64,000 nucleotides of DNA from Plasmodiophora brassicae. Lineage: Eukaryota > Endomyxa > Phytomyxea > Plasmodiophorida > Plasmodiophoridae. The notes under the pieces were generated by a model. It made no database searches, had not been told where the DNA came from, and saw only the letters and a program-made list of their open reading frames with translations. The translations under genes and the position numbers were made by a program. The DNA lies in the NCBI GenBank assembly GCA_039704465.1, contig JASFAU010000006.1, positions 1,116,001 through 1,180,000 on the forward strand. Direction: 5' to 3'. Positions 1-10,488 of the stretch are shown in pieces. Each line of letters opens with the position of its first letter. The first letter of the stretch is position 1.

Positions 1-107
1 CAGACCACCACCTCGCGCTGCACTTCAAGACGAAACAGGAGGCGGCCGTCGTCCGCAACGCCCTGCTCAAGCACCAGATCGCGTGCAGCCACCAGCACGC
101 CGAGTAG
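1..107 (+). CDS. 3' end of an unidentified gene (partial)
   Basis: The reading frame starting at base 3 is open to a TAG at 105-107 and gives 34 residues containing HHLALHFKTKQEA and ending in HQHAE. Codon third positions are almost all G or C, as in the real genes of this window. Only the last exon is present, so no function can be given. The other two frames lack this codon bias. Confidence 0.5.
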   Translation, partial: DHHLALHFKTKQEAAVVRNALLKHQIACSHQHAE

Positions 108-292
108 GCGAAACACCCACGCGTCAGTAAACGGACCGGGCCCTGCGTCGAACCGTCGCTCGCGCTATTTGCGGTGCAGCCCGAGTCGCGCAGTCCCGGG
201 CGCACGTAGTGCAGGCTGCAGCAGACGAGCGGCAGCGCCGACAGCGACGACGTGGTGAACGGGACGTGCAAAAAACGAATGCAAACGTGGAC

Positions 293-1231
293 ATGTCGTT
301 TTCATCGTGGCTCTGGCTGCCGGCGTTGCCGCTGGCGCTGGCGGCCTGTGCCGGCGTCGCCGTCCTGGTCGAGCAGGCGGGCCTGTCGGGGGCGGGCGGG
401 GCGCGACGTCGCATCCGGACCGCCGCGTCCGTCGTGCCCGTCGTCGGCGAGACGCTGTCGATGGCGCTGCTGGCCTGGGCCGTCGTCGACGGCGTGCTGT
501 CGTGGAACGTGATCCCGTGGCGGTTGCAGTCGTTCCTGCTGTTCGGGCTGCAGGGCGTCGGCCTGACGTCCACCATGGTCGTCCACCGCCTGCGCAACTC
601 CTGCCAGAGGCAGCAGGACGCCGTCCGCCTCCTGCAGTCGGCCGTCGGCCACGACCCGAAACGACGGCCCCTCCTCGACGATTCGTCGTCGGATGGCCTC
701 CAACCGGCGCCGTCCTGGACCTGCCTGCGATCCTGGATGCGGCAATTTGTCGGCGTCGTCGCCTTCCTCCCGATCGTGTTCGACGCTGTCGTCGTCGTCG
801 TCCTGGCGGTCGCGCCCAGGCTCGTCCGCATCTACTTGCCGATCGTCGCCGCCTGTTTCGCCGCCCTGCGCGCCCTGTTCGCCGTGCACATCGCGTACCG
901 CGCCGTCGCCACGAAACGCGCGCTGTCGGGCGCCATGAGCGAAAGCCTGGGCACGCACGCGCCGCTGTTCCTGCGCCTCAACACGCTCCTACTCGTCTCC
1001 TCCGTCTGCACCATCGCCTACGTGGCCGCCCTGCCCGGCGTCATCGTCGCCCTGGCCGCGCTTCTGCTATCGCCTGCCAACGCGCTCGCGTTCATCGTGT
1101 CGTACTGGTTCCTGGGCGTGGCCGCCCTCGCCGGGAACAGCCTCGCCATAATCGCCCTGCTGAGGACCACTACGACGATCGCGAACCAGACCAGCGACGA
1201 CGACGACGTCGATGTGGCGACGAGCAAATAG
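293..1231 (+). CDS. Polytopic membrane protein, unknown function (312 aa)
   Basis: This is a single-exon ORF. I start it at the ATG at 293 because the open frame further upstream (from 209) begins with GTG and is Arg/Gln rich. The first residues, MSFSSWLWLPALPLALA, form a membrane segment or signal anchor. About six to seven hydrophobic segments follow, separated by a basic, Ser/Asp-containing loop near residues 100-140. The C-terminus is acidic (SDDDDVDVATSK). The layout is receptor- or transporter-like, but I see no family motif and cannot name it. The gene ends 70 bp from the convergent zinc-finger gene, and the AT-rich stretch just after its stop (TATATATAATATTC) probably holds both 3' ends. 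Confidence 0.7.
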   Translation: MSFSSWLWLPALPLALAACAGVAVLVEQAGLSGAGGARRRIRTAASVVPVVGETLSMALLAWAVVDGVLSWNVIPWRLQSFLLFGLQGVGLTSTMVVHRLRNSCQRQQDAVRLLQSAVGHDPKRRPLLDDSSSDGLQPAPSWTCLRSWMRQFVGVVAFLPIVFDAVVVVVLAVAPRLVRIYLPIVAACFAALRALFAVHIAYRAVATKRALSGAMSESLGTHAPLFLRLNTLLLVSSVCTIAYVAALPGVIVALAALLLSPANALAFIVSYWFLGVAALAGNSLAIIALLRTTTTIANQTSDDDDVDVATSK

Positions 1232-1301
1232 ACTTATATATAATATTCACCTCTGTAGGTCCACGACTGCCCTAATACGATGGAGCAACAACAACAGGCG
1301 C

Positions 1302-2204
1302 TTAACGGAACGCGTCATCGTCGTCGTTGTCGTTGTCGTCGCCGCCGTGCAATTCCAGCGAGTGGGCGCGCTTCATGTGCTTGTTGAAGTTGCTGGAGCT
1401 GGAGAACCCGCGCTGGCACAGGCCGCAGTGCTGGACGGGGGCGCCGTCGTTGTGTGCCGTCTGCAGGTGGACGCGCAGCGCGTTCGCCGTCGTGAACGTC
1501 GTCGCGCAGGCGACGCACACGAATAGGTTATGGGCGTTCGTGTGGATGCGCTCGTGCTCTTTGAGGCTGCCGGCCGTCGTCATGGCCTTGTCGCAGAACC
1601 GGCAGGCGTACGGCTTCTCGCCGGTGTGCGAGCGCGTGTGCACGCGCAGGTTCTCGGCCGTGAAGAACGCCTTGTCGCAGAGCGTGCACTGGAATTGACG
1701 CTGCCCGTAATGCAGGCGCAGGTGCTTCTTCAGGGCGTCCGTCGTCGTGAACGACTTGTGGCATTCGCCGCACGTGTACGGGCGCCCTTCCATGTGCGTC
1801 ATCTCGTGGCGCGTCAGGTGGCTCTGCCGCTTGAACGCCTTGCCGCAGGTGGCGCAGCCGAACGGGCGCTCGCCCGTATGGGTGCGAATATGCCGCTCCA
1901 GGTGGCTGTTGCATTTGAACGAGATGCTGCAGTTGTCGAACGGGCAGACGAAGACATTTCGGGCAGGCGGCGCTCCTCTCCGTCTGACGGCGGCTGGCGA
2001 CGACGGCGCCGCCACCGGGTCGGACCGTGGGGTGGCGGTGGCGGCGGCGGCGGCGGCGGCGGCTGCGGCGGCGGCTGCGGCGGCGCCCGCCTGGTGCTCG
2101 CGCTCGTGCTGGGCAATCTGGCCGGCGGTCATGACGCTGAACTGCTGGCAGACGGCGCACCAGTAGGAGCGGATCGGTTCGCCGGGCCACTCGGCGAAAT
2201 CCAT
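1302..2204 (-). CDS. C2H2 zinc-finger protein, eight fingers with poly-Ala tract (300 aa)
   Basis: Single-exon gene. Residue C16-C19...H33-H37 is a divergent first finger. It is followed by a run of 15 alanines (41-55) and then seven fingers between about residues 84 and 281. Several fingers have the standard HTGERP or HTGEKP linkers, so the array is expected to bind DNA. The C-terminus is an Asp/Asn-rich tail. The start codon gives MDFAEWPGEP and lies downstream of a TATA-like CTATGAATAG (2324-2333, minus strand). Target genes cannot be inferred. The GC-rich poly-Ala region produces long but meaningless ORFs on the opposite strand. Confidence 0.93.
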   Translation of the reverse strand: MDFAEWPGEPIRSYWCAVCQQFSVMTAGQIAQHEREHQAGAAAAAAAAAAAAAAATATPRSDPVAAPSSPAAVRRRGAPPARNVFVCPFDNCSISFKCNSHLERHIRTHTGERPFGCATCGKAFKRQSHLTRHEMTHMEGRPYTCGECHKSFTTTDALKKHLRLHYGQRQFQCTLCDKAFFTAENLRVHTRSHTGEKPYACRFCDKAMTTAGSLKEHERIHTNAHNLFVCVACATTFTTANALRVHLQTAHNDGAPVQHCGLCQRGFSSSSNFNKHMKRAHSLELHGGDDNDNDDDDAFR

Positions 2205-2700
2205 CGGATTGTCGCGTCTGGAGCAACCAGTGGCGCGGGGCGGGCGCGTGGGTTACCTCCTGGCCGTCGTGGCCCAGCGCACTTCCCCCGATTTGTGCGT
2301 GGCTTGCCCCGGGGCCGCCCCGTCTATTCATAGAACGCGGGGCAGTGGGACGGGCCGGCCCAGACCCGTTTTGTCAGCCACCCCGCGCCGATACGACCCA
2401 GCGCCGACTGGGTACTACCGGTAACGCCCAGTTAATGGTTACACCAGATATATGGAGACGCGGGGCGCCCCGATTCGCCGCCGAGAAGGCCGCGCCGCCG
2501 GGTGTCGAGCTAAGCTGGCCGTCGATCGCGCGCGCTCCAACGCGTTGTACGTACAGGTCCAGGGTGCGTATACACACACACACCCTGTCACGGGATATTT
2601 ATTATTCCTTGACCACTCAGCGCAGCCCCCTGCTCCGGGGACGTTTCTTGGACGTTTAGGTAACGCCACGGTGACAGGCGGCCTCCCACAGTTGACTGAC
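2205..2700. other. Intergenic region between zinc-finger gene and copia remnant
   Basis: I see no gene here. It should hold the promoter of the minus-strand zinc-finger gene, including the TATA-like CTATGAATAG about 120 bp before its ATG. A short (CA)n run lies at about 2572-2583 and an A/T-rich patch at about 2594-2610. No LTR could be recognised on this side of the retroelement. Confidence 0.5.
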
Positions 2701-2707
2701 GACGCCG

Positions 2708-3466
2708 TCAGCAGTGGGGCATTGCTCGCCGCTTGCCTACCTCCCGGGTTGGAAGTCGCGACGATCCCTGACTCCGCCGACGATAATGCCACTGTCTCTT
2801 GCAGGCGGGATTCCCACCTCGAACGCTCAGTCGTGTATGCCCATCCATGGGTGTCGCTGCTCCCTTGCCGTCCGTCATCTTGGACTTCTCTAGCAACGCG
2901 TTCACGAACGCTTCTTGACTTAGCGCTACGTCTCCATTTGCTTGTCTCGTGATCCTGATCCCGACGATCCAATCAAGTTGGTCTCGCTCCGTAACCTTGA
3001 GGTTGCTCTTCAGGATCCCACCGGCCTCCGTCATCATTCCGATCGAGCTTCCCACAATCACTACATCGTCAACGACTATCGCCACAAGAGCGTCTTCGTC
3101 CTTCTCCTCGTCCCGCTTGCGTTGTGGACACGGGTCACCCCCGCATTGTTTGAGTCCGCCCTCCAGGAACTTCCGTATCGACAGTGCATACAAACACCTC
3201 GGCGCCTGCTTCAAGCCGTACAGGCTCTTGTTCAGCTTCCGGACCCAGTCAGGCTTCTCCTTGTTATCATGCCTTCTGGTTGCTTCATTGTAGACGTCCT
3301 CGTCGAGTTCGGCGTACAGGAAGGCCGTCTTGACGTCTCGCTGCCAGGCCCTGTTTCTTCGCGACGGCATCAATGCAAGAACGAACCTCAGAGTTGGCAG
3401 CGTCGCCACCGGTGCGAATGTCTCGTTGAAGTACTGGCCTTGTTGCTGCCTGTACCCTTTCACCAC
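2708..3466 (-). pseudogene. Copia reverse transcriptase domain, broken
   Basis: The ORF opens with the copia hallmark KGYRQQQGQ, followed by ETFAPVA and VKTAFLYAEL, all typical of Ty1/copia RT. The metal-binding box usually read as YVDD appears as VVDD (in IVVDDVVIV), so the tyrosine is lost. The C-terminal half runs out of frame. A short piece of RNase H (LQETVALSSAE, about 2795-2830) is found in another frame, with the intervening sequence deleted. The copy is unlikely to be active. Confidence 0.85.
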
Positions 3467-4116
3467 AAGCCTCGCCTTGTATCGTTCGGCTGCTCCGCCT
3501 GCTCTAGTCTTGGCCCCTCGCGCCAGCGCCCATCCTTGCTGGCCCCCTCATACGTTTGCGGTACCTCCACATCTGCGGTCGATGCCTTGACGAAGTCCAT
3601 ATCCAGTTCAGCATCCTCTTTCATCACCGCGTACACGCCGAGCTCCTTCTCGAGCAGAGCCTCTTTGATCCCTCCTGCCTCGATCGTGTACATCACCTCA
3701 ACCTCCTCCTCCTTCGTTGGCGTCCCGTTCAGTCCCCAATAGCCATTCGGCAGGTGCTTCAGGACCAGCGCCAACTTCCTGGCCGCCTTTCTTGTGTACT
3801 CGGTGACCTTCTCGTCGCGCCGCGCAACGCACCCGCAATCGATGGCCTTTCGCACAGAAATCAGATTTGTCTTAAACGCGGGTACGTACCAAGTATCTCT
3901 CAGCTTTATGATCTCGCCGTTACCGGTCCTGATCTTGACCGTGCCGATGCCTTCCACCTGACATCCTTTGTAGTCCTTGTCTCCACCCAGTATCTTCTCC
4001 TCATGACCTCTGATCTGCACGAACGCCCTCTTGTCGTTGCAGATGTGGTAAGGTGTCGCATCATCACGGATCCACATCATGTTGCCCTTTCCTGCGGCGA
4101 ACTTGTTGTCGCCCAC
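3460..4116 (-). pseudogene. Copia gag-protease region, broken
   Basis: The frame contains MMWIRDDATPYHIC and TVKIRTGNGEIIKLRDTWYV. These align in style with the copia aspartic protease, WxxDSGA(T/S)xH, and the strand that follows it. The catalytic triplet, normally D-S/T-G, reads D-D-A, so the enzyme should be inactive. The pre-integrase stretch (NGYWGLNG) follows and then the integrase is missing. The 5' part of this frame lies in the inverted duplication. Confidence 0.75.
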
Positions 4117-4394
4117 CGCCTTGACACCATGAAGGCCTCCGTGCCTTCCTCATCGCTTTCACGGCGATCTTGTCCCTTATCTGCCTTCGAACATTGTCCG
4201 AAGCAACGAGTACTTCGCCGCAGGAAAGGGCAACATGATGTGGATCCGTGATAATGCGACACCTTACCACATCTGCAACGACAAGAGGGCGTTCGTGCAG
4301 ATCAGAGGTCAGGAGGAGAAGATACTGGGTGAAGACAAGGACTACAAGGGATGACAGGTGGAAGGCATCGGCACGGTCAAGATCAGGACTGGTA
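3921..4394. repeat. 181-bp inverted duplication with 112-bp spacer
   Basis: Arm 1 (3921-4101) and arm 2 (4214-4394) are reverse complements of each other with only a few mismatches. For example GATGATGCG in one reads GATAATGCG in the other, and arm 2 carries a TGA where arm 1 reads through. Both encode the same copia protease segment. The spacer (4102-4213) is the adjoining gag-side sequence. The arrangement would fold as a large hairpin and looks recent compared with the decay of the rest of the element. Confidence 0.9.
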
Positions 4395-5047
4395 ATCGGA
4401 CACTTGTCCGTCCTGGCGACCGCTGTCGCGCACGCGGGCCGACTTCACGGTGAACCAACGTGATCTGAACTATCGCGTCATCAGCATGTCCACAATTCAG
4501 AGACAAGATAAACCTGCTCCGGAAATGCATATAGGTACTGAACGTCGTACCGCAGTTTCGTTCAACTGGTCCGAACTGGTCGCGAAAGGTTCCCCACAAG
4601 CGGCCAATAGACGGGCTCCTCAAGCGCCTCATTGATGTCTACACCCGGAATTTGCTGCCGACAGGTGTGGAGAAAACGAACTGATGGATATGGTCGACGT
4701 CACCGAATTTGAGGAGGCCTGTGACCGCGGTTAGGTCGATCGCGTCAAGAAGCCGAAGGATGTCGATGACGACGTTATCTAGGCCGACTCGGATACCGAG
4801 GAAGTGATCTTATAATCTGAGAAACAGAATATGCGTGACCTATGATTTAGTGTATTGGTCGTCATAAATGGGACGTAACGCGTTATGTAACTCCTCTATG
4901 AGAATATGACAGACGTTATCACGCCCGTTATAAACGACCGAAACGCTCGGCTCTCCTGCAATGTGACCAGGTCGGTTCGGGGTTTTGCTCCGGTTGGACC
5001 GCGCGCTCCACGGAGTCCGCGCGCAGATTCGCTGGAGGGTATCTGCC
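4395..5047 (+). pseudogene. Decayed coding-like stretch and RIO1 upstream region
   Basis: From about 4396 to 4850 one plus-strand frame keeps a protein-like composition (for example TEFEEACDRG and DSDTEEVIL) but is interrupted by stops at 4633, 4732, 4780 and 4813. I do not recognise the product. It may be a retroelement tail or a dead gene. From about 4850 to 5047 the sequence is AT-richer and presumably contains the RIO1 promoter. Confidence 0.35.
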
Positions 5048-6422
5048 ATGAGCGGCGCTGACGACGACTGGTACGATGCCGGCCCCGAGGTACAGCGTAC
5101 CACGGCCGGTCCAGGACACGGCAAAGAGGAACGCGCCACCACCGATCAGTGTCTCGATCACCGCACCCGATTGATCTTGTTCAAAATGCTCAATACCGGG
5201 GTCCTCAGCGATATCGGTGGGTGCATTTCCACTGGCAAAGAGGCCAATGTGTACAGGGCCGTCGGAAACGACGAGCAACTCGCCGTTAAGGTCTTCAAGA
5301 CCGCCATTCTTGTGTTCAAGGACCGCGAACGGTACGTTGTTGGCGAGCACCGTTTCCGACACGGCTTCTGCAAGAACAACAACCTGAAGATGGTCCAAGT
5401 CTGGGCTGAGAAGGAGATTCGCAACCTGAAACGCCTGCACTCTGCCGGGATTCCCTGCCCACGCCCGGTTGTCCTGCGCTCCCACGTGTTGGTCATGTCC
5501 ATGATTGGTGACAGCACCACTGGAGTTCCAGCGCCTCGCCTGAAGGACGCTGTGCTATCGTCCAAGAAGGCCGCCGGGGCATACGAGCAGATGGTCGGCA
5601 TTATGTATCGCATGTTTCACGTCTGCCGATTAGTCCACGCCGATTTGAGCGAGTACAACATCCTGTATCACGAAGGGCAATGCGTCCTCATCGATGTGTC
5701 GCAGTCGGTCGAGATGGACCATCCGATGGCGTTGGAGTTCCTGTTTGCCGACTGTCGAAACATCACGAACTTCTTCAGAATCAAGCACAACGTACTGTGT
5801 GTCGCTCCTCGTACGCTCTTCGAGATCATTACCGACGCGTCCCTGGGCGACGAAGGCGCGCTTCAGGTAAGGATTCCGATTTCCCCAATGCTGAAAACGT
5901 TAAGCGGTAACGTGCTTCGCTTCTCAGGCCGTGTTTGACGACAAGTTAGCTGAAGCAGAGCAGCATGTGGCGGACGGCGGCGACGAAGTCGACTTGAAGG
6001 AGAGCGAATTCGCACATTGCACAATGCCAACATCGCTGGACCAGCTTTATGACTTCGATCGTGAAGCGCCCCGCGCTGAGATCCAGGGTAGCGCAATGCT
6101 GTCGCTGGCGCTCCGACGTATGGTCGTCAGCGATGCAGACGACGATGAATCCAGTAGCGAAGAGGAAACCGACAGCGAAGCCTCTGGCAGTGGCAGTGCC
6201 GGTACTGATGATGATGACGATGGAAGTGTTGACGCGGACGATGTTAAACATGCCAACAAATCCAATCGGCCTGTGCTGACCAAAGAGCAACGGCGCGAGC
6301 AGCGCAAGGAGGCGAAGAAGGTTGCTAAAGCGGAGCAGCGTGAGAAACGGAAGTTCAAGGTCAAGAAGAAGGTCAAGAAACGGGCTGCCGTAGTAAGCAA
6401 GCAGCGGAGGCATGTAAAGTAA
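5048..6422 (+). CDS. RIOK1: Serine/threonine kinase RIO1 (437 aa, two exons)
   Basis: RIO1 is an atypical ATPase/kinase that acts in final cytoplasmic maturation of the small ribosomal subunit. Exons are 5048-5866 and 5928-6422, joined in phase 0 across a 61-nt GT-AG intron. Visible motifs are the nucleotide loop STGKEANVYRA (about residues 61-71), lysine 81 in LAVKV, the catalytic HADLSEYN (197-204) with Asp199, and the metal site LIDVSQSVE (Asp216). The IDVSQSVE..DHP signature separates RIO1 from RIO2. The tail is an acidic stretch followed by Lys/Arg-rich sequence, as in other RIO1 proteins. The ATG at 5048 is the first in frame; the frame open further upstream starts with TTG. Confidence 0.95.
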
Positions 6423-6485
6423 AGGAATATTTTATAATGTTAGATTATGAAGAACAGTGTCGGCGCCAACAGTAATGCGATTGCA

Positions 6486-7874
6486 TTATGCCATGGTCTG
6501 CACTTGGTCGAGCGTCGTATATGCTATCGGCTTCTTGTAGCCGATTCGTAGCATTATCCTCGCGATGATGGGGTCGATGGCCTTCGCGTTCTTCGTGTAG
6601 ACGTTGAGCGCGATCGCGCCGAACACAATCGCGGCGCCAGCGTAATGCATTGCACTGACGGGCTTGGGGAACAGGAGGAAGCTCAGGATGATTGTAAACA
6701 TTTTCCGCAGCGATGTCACAGTGACAGCTTCGAGGGCACCAAACTATCCAACCATGGGAACAGTGACTCGTGTCGTGACAGTGTGGCCATACATACCAGT
6801 TCGATGAGGGTCAGCACGGATAGCTCGCCGACCATGCCTGAGACACTGTACATCTTCGCGAACCGTGAGCGCGAGCAGCACCGCGAATGCGACCGCTTAC
6901 CAATAGGTACGCAACCGTCGATGGGTGACTTTGGACAAACTGGAGCGCAGGTGACAGTTCCCCAATGGCGAGACATACGAAGCAGATGAACATGGCGCCA
7001 AACAGCTTTGTGAAATAAATCTGAAACGCGTCACGTGTGAGACGACGGGTGTCGGTCGCGACGGCGGCGTCGTCCCCACAAGCTCAACAGTCGAAACGCG
7101 ATACGCTGACAGAATGTGTTCCTGGACGTTGCCAATGAACGCATCGGCAAGCAGGGCGCCACTGATGAGTACAAGACCTATCTCGGGTCAGCAGCGGATG
7201 AACGCAGGAACCCAGCAGGACGCGTTACCCATGACGTTGAACTCGGTCTTCGACAAGGAGTCGCCGACAGAGAAAATGATGAGCCCGACCGTCAGCGAAA
7301 CAACGGCAACATAGTGCAACGTAGAGTACGCCTTCCCCAGCCACAATCTCCCGACAAGCATCACCGGGATCAGTTTCGCGTTCTTCAACAGGACTTGAGT
7401 CGGATAGTTCAGATACGAAACGGACACATTGCTCAGGCCGACGGTCCTGCGTTCGAAGCCGGTCAGCCACCAATGTGGCGACCTGTGGACAGAGCCGTAC
7501 ATACGCGACGGACAGCAGCGCGATCATGGCGAACGCGTGGATCGGGGCGTTGGTCGGCTTCTGGCCGCCTGCGGACACGCTCCGGTACACGTGCATCAGC
7601 AACCCGGACACGCTGAACTGGAACAGCGTCATGAACGTCCCGTATTCGTACCCCGGAACCCGCTTCAGTATATACTCCTGCATTGGCCAGCGGCGCCATC
7701 AGTGGTCAACGGGCGCGCGCGCCCGCCCCGGGTCGTTCCCACCTGCAGGACGCCGTACACCGTGAAACAGGAGAAGACCACCAGCGAACAGGCGATGAAC
7801 TGCTGCGTCCGACCAGCCGCCCGCTGCATCGACGGCGACTCGCTCCCGCTGCCGTCAGTGACTTCGGAAGGCAT
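6486..7874 (-). CDS. PAPS/nucleotide-sugar transporter, SLC35B3-like (351 aa, seven exons)
   Basis: Exons on the minus strand are 7743-7874, 7505-7677, 7229-7446, 7080-7177, 6901-7020, 6797-6853 and 6486-6743, separated by introns of 47-65 nt. The joined protein keeps the family order. It has GLSNVSVSYLNYPTQV and KLIPVM in the middle, then ADAFIGNVQE, then FGALEAVTVTSLRKMFTI, and a tail ending DQVQTMA. These match the drug/metabolite transporter fold of SLC35B2/B3, which carries the sulfate donor PAPS into the Golgi. A UDP-sugar substrate cannot be excluded from motifs alone. The acceptor before the sixth exon is GCGAAG rather than a pyrimidine-AG. Confidence 0.88.
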
Positions 7875-8028
7875 TCACCGAAGGGGCGGGGCAGCCTTCA
7901 GTGACGTCGTCGCGGCCGCCCAGCGCCGTCCTCGTTTTTTTCCGTCCCGCAAACGCTCAATACATTTAAACGCATATACGAATAAGCGTGAATATAGGTA
8001 AACGAATAGCACGAAGGATTCGCGCAGG

Positions 8029-10149
8029 TTACAGATCGCCCCATTCGTCCCAAATGCTGGATTCGTCGTCGTTGCCGGTTCCGGTCGTGTCGGCGATCGC
8101 GGTGGGGAACGGCTGGCTGAAGAACAGGCGGGCTTCTTCGGGGGCGACCGGGCTGCCCTTGCATTCGCTGCTGTCGATGGGGTACAGGCCGCGTGATGCC
8201 ATCTTGTCAAGGAACGCGGGCGGGACGCGCTCCTTGACGACTTCCAGCGCGTTGTTGTACGCGTCGAACATCGCCATCGTGCGGCACATTGTTCGGGCAG
8301 TCTCCAGCCAGTCCAGCGCTTGCGTGTCGGCACTGCCCTGGAACGATTCGTCCAGCGTCTTCACGACGACGTCGACGAGCCTGAGCGTTGCGGTCGCTGA
8401 CGTTTCCGGATTAGCCATCATGTGCTGGTAGTCCTCAATGCTTGAAATTGTGGAAGGCACGTCGTCGACCCCCTCTGCAGTCGCTGCTTCGAGCTGTGCC
8501 CGCCAGTCGGCGCGCTCGCCACCAGCGCGCTTCTTCTTCTCAGGGACAGCCTCCAGCGGGAAAAGCTGCTTGAACGCATCGAAGCTGCTCTGTGCAGCAT
8601 CAAACAAATCCTCCATGGGCTCCATCGCTGACCGGACGTCATGAGACAGGTCGGGAATTGGCGCGTCGGGATCGAGCGACCTGATTTCAAGCGCTTCGTA
8701 GAAACGCTGCAGAACGGGGTTGTACGTGAAATCAGGGTCGAGAGCCTCGACGTCCTCGCCTTCTGGGCTCTTCCAGGCGCGGGACAGGTCGAGATTGTCA
8801 ATCAGCGCGTCAGCGGCATCCAGCTGCCGCTTGGTGACTTGGACGCGCGAGACCGATCCGAAGTCGTACTGCCGCATATCGTCAGCGAAAGGGAGGATGT
8901 TCAGGTAGGCAACCTTGGACGAAGGTCGCTGGTTAGGTTACATTATTATGGATCGAGGCAGCCAGTCTTACGTCGGTCCTATTCTCGATGCCAGGGTGCA
9001 GAACGGCGAGTTTAGCCGCCACGCCGTCCCTCTTCACGTAACGCACGATCGCAACGTAGTCAAGCTCGGTCATGGCGATCATGACGGCCTGGAAGCCAGC
9101 GACGGTTGCCTCATAATCCGGATTGGCGACGACACAGTCAACACTCGACATGAACAGGTGCCTGCGGTTGTAACGCGTCACAAGGCGGTTCCGGGCAGGG
9201 AGTCAGAGGACACATACTACCTGGGGAGCGACGTCCTCGGTAGGAACCCCATCACTTGCAAGCACTTGGATGTTGTGCACTCATACATGGCCTCGTCGAC
9301 GTTCGAGATTGCCACACGGTCTTTGCCGTATCGGTAGGCCTTGACGCGATGCTCGCGCTCGACCTCAGTGTTCGTCTGTTTGTTGAAGGACGCCGTCTGC
9401 AGCTTGATGTCCGAGTCTGGAGCCCGGTCAGACTGCTTCTTCAGGCTGGGCAGATTCGCGATCATGGTTTTCCCGTACGTGCTCACGTTCAGCTGTACGA
9501 TCGACGTGATCTCGAAGGGGCCCTTGTATTTCGCCGTCGGGCGGACGCTCTTCTTGGCCGGTCGCGACGCAATCGCCAACGCTTCGTCGATGCTCATCGT
9601 CATCGACTCGCCCTCACAGTACTTGACGAGCAATTTCAGCGCCGCTCGATTCTCGGTGTGCCCATTCTTGTCACCGAGAAACACGACCTTGACGGTGCAG
9701 TTCTGGCCCTTCAGCAGCGATGCGATTTCTTCGATCTGGTCCGGCGGTGGCGATTCGCCACCTTCCGACGTCAGCACGACAACCCGCTTCTCAAATTTCA
9801 ACTTCTTGACGCGAACGTGCAATTCGTTCAGGGCGACGACGATCGCATCGAACGTGTCGCCTTCGACCTCCTCCCCGGACAGATCAATGACATCAACGCG
9901 CTCCATCATCGACACATCCGGTTTCACGATCCCGCTGACGACCTCCACGTGCACGTACTCGCCAGAATGCTCGTCGTTCAGCACGTTCCGCGTCGTCCCG
10001 GACCCGAACGTGACCAGGCCGACCTCGTCCTGGCCACCCTGGATGAACTTCCGTCGCAGCTCGTGCCGCAGCACGCTCTTGCACTGCGCGATACCCTCGG
10101 CCGTCATCGTCGACCCGACGTCGATAGCGAACACGACCGCTTCCTTCAT
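8029..10149 (-). CDS. XRCC5: Ku80, DNA end-binding repair protein (667 aa, three exons)
   Basis: Exons are 9221-10149, 8972-9161 and 8029-8913. The start gives MKEAVVFAIDVGSTM, the opening strand of the Ku vWA domain. This is followed by the Ku core (YKGPFEITSIVQLNV; YVAIVRYVKR; PFADDMRQYDF) and a helical C-terminal region. Ku80 pairs with Ku70 to hold broken DNA ends for non-homologous end joining. The length is close to the usual 700-730 residues. The last residues (SSIWDEWGDL) are acidic and aromatic, loosely like the tail that recruits DNA-PKcs in animals; that link is only inference. Introns are 59 and 58 nt. Confidence 0.93.
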
Positions 10150-10488
10150 TCGTCGCAACTGCACCCCTCAATGAATACTGCGCAAGTCACGCAGCAGGAC
10201 GGGCGGCTGCACGCGCGACGACGTAGCCACGTAGGGCAGAAGCAGAAGACAAGTGGGGCACTGGACCGACCCTGTCGTCCGCGACGCCAACGTGGCTGCC
10301 AACCGCCAGGCCGAGTTCGGTGCGCTTTTTCTGGCTAGCCTTGTACACACACATACGACTGTCGAAGGCAGGCTGGCGCCCCTGCCAGTGAGCATTGCCG
10401 CAGCGATATTTGCTGGATGCTGGACCGCTGCGAGATACGATCGGATGCCGTACTGCTCCAGTTGCGCATCTGCAACGACAGTTGATAC

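Larger units (their letters stand above)
2700..4395 (-). mobile_element. Degenerate Ty1/copia retrotransposon fragment
   Basis: Reading on the minus strand, the order is protease region, then reverse transcriptase, then an RNase H tail, which is the copia order. The integrase segment that should lie between protease and reverse transcriptase is missing: the protease ORF runs almost directly into the start of the RT. Frames shift between the pieces and no flanking LTRs were recognised, so the copy is dead. A 181-bp part of the protease region is duplicated in inverted orientation (separate entry). This is the only clear transposon in the window. Confidence 0.85.

Noticed and set aside
1530..2333. 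Long plus-strand ORF opposite the eight-finger protein
   Set aside because: It lacks domains, and its glycine run mirrors the poly-Ala tract. The minus strand has eight intact zinc fingers.
5163..5613. Minus-strand ORFs opposite the RIO1 kinase
   Set aside because: They have no domain, and the plus strand carries all RIO1 catalytic motifs in one frame.
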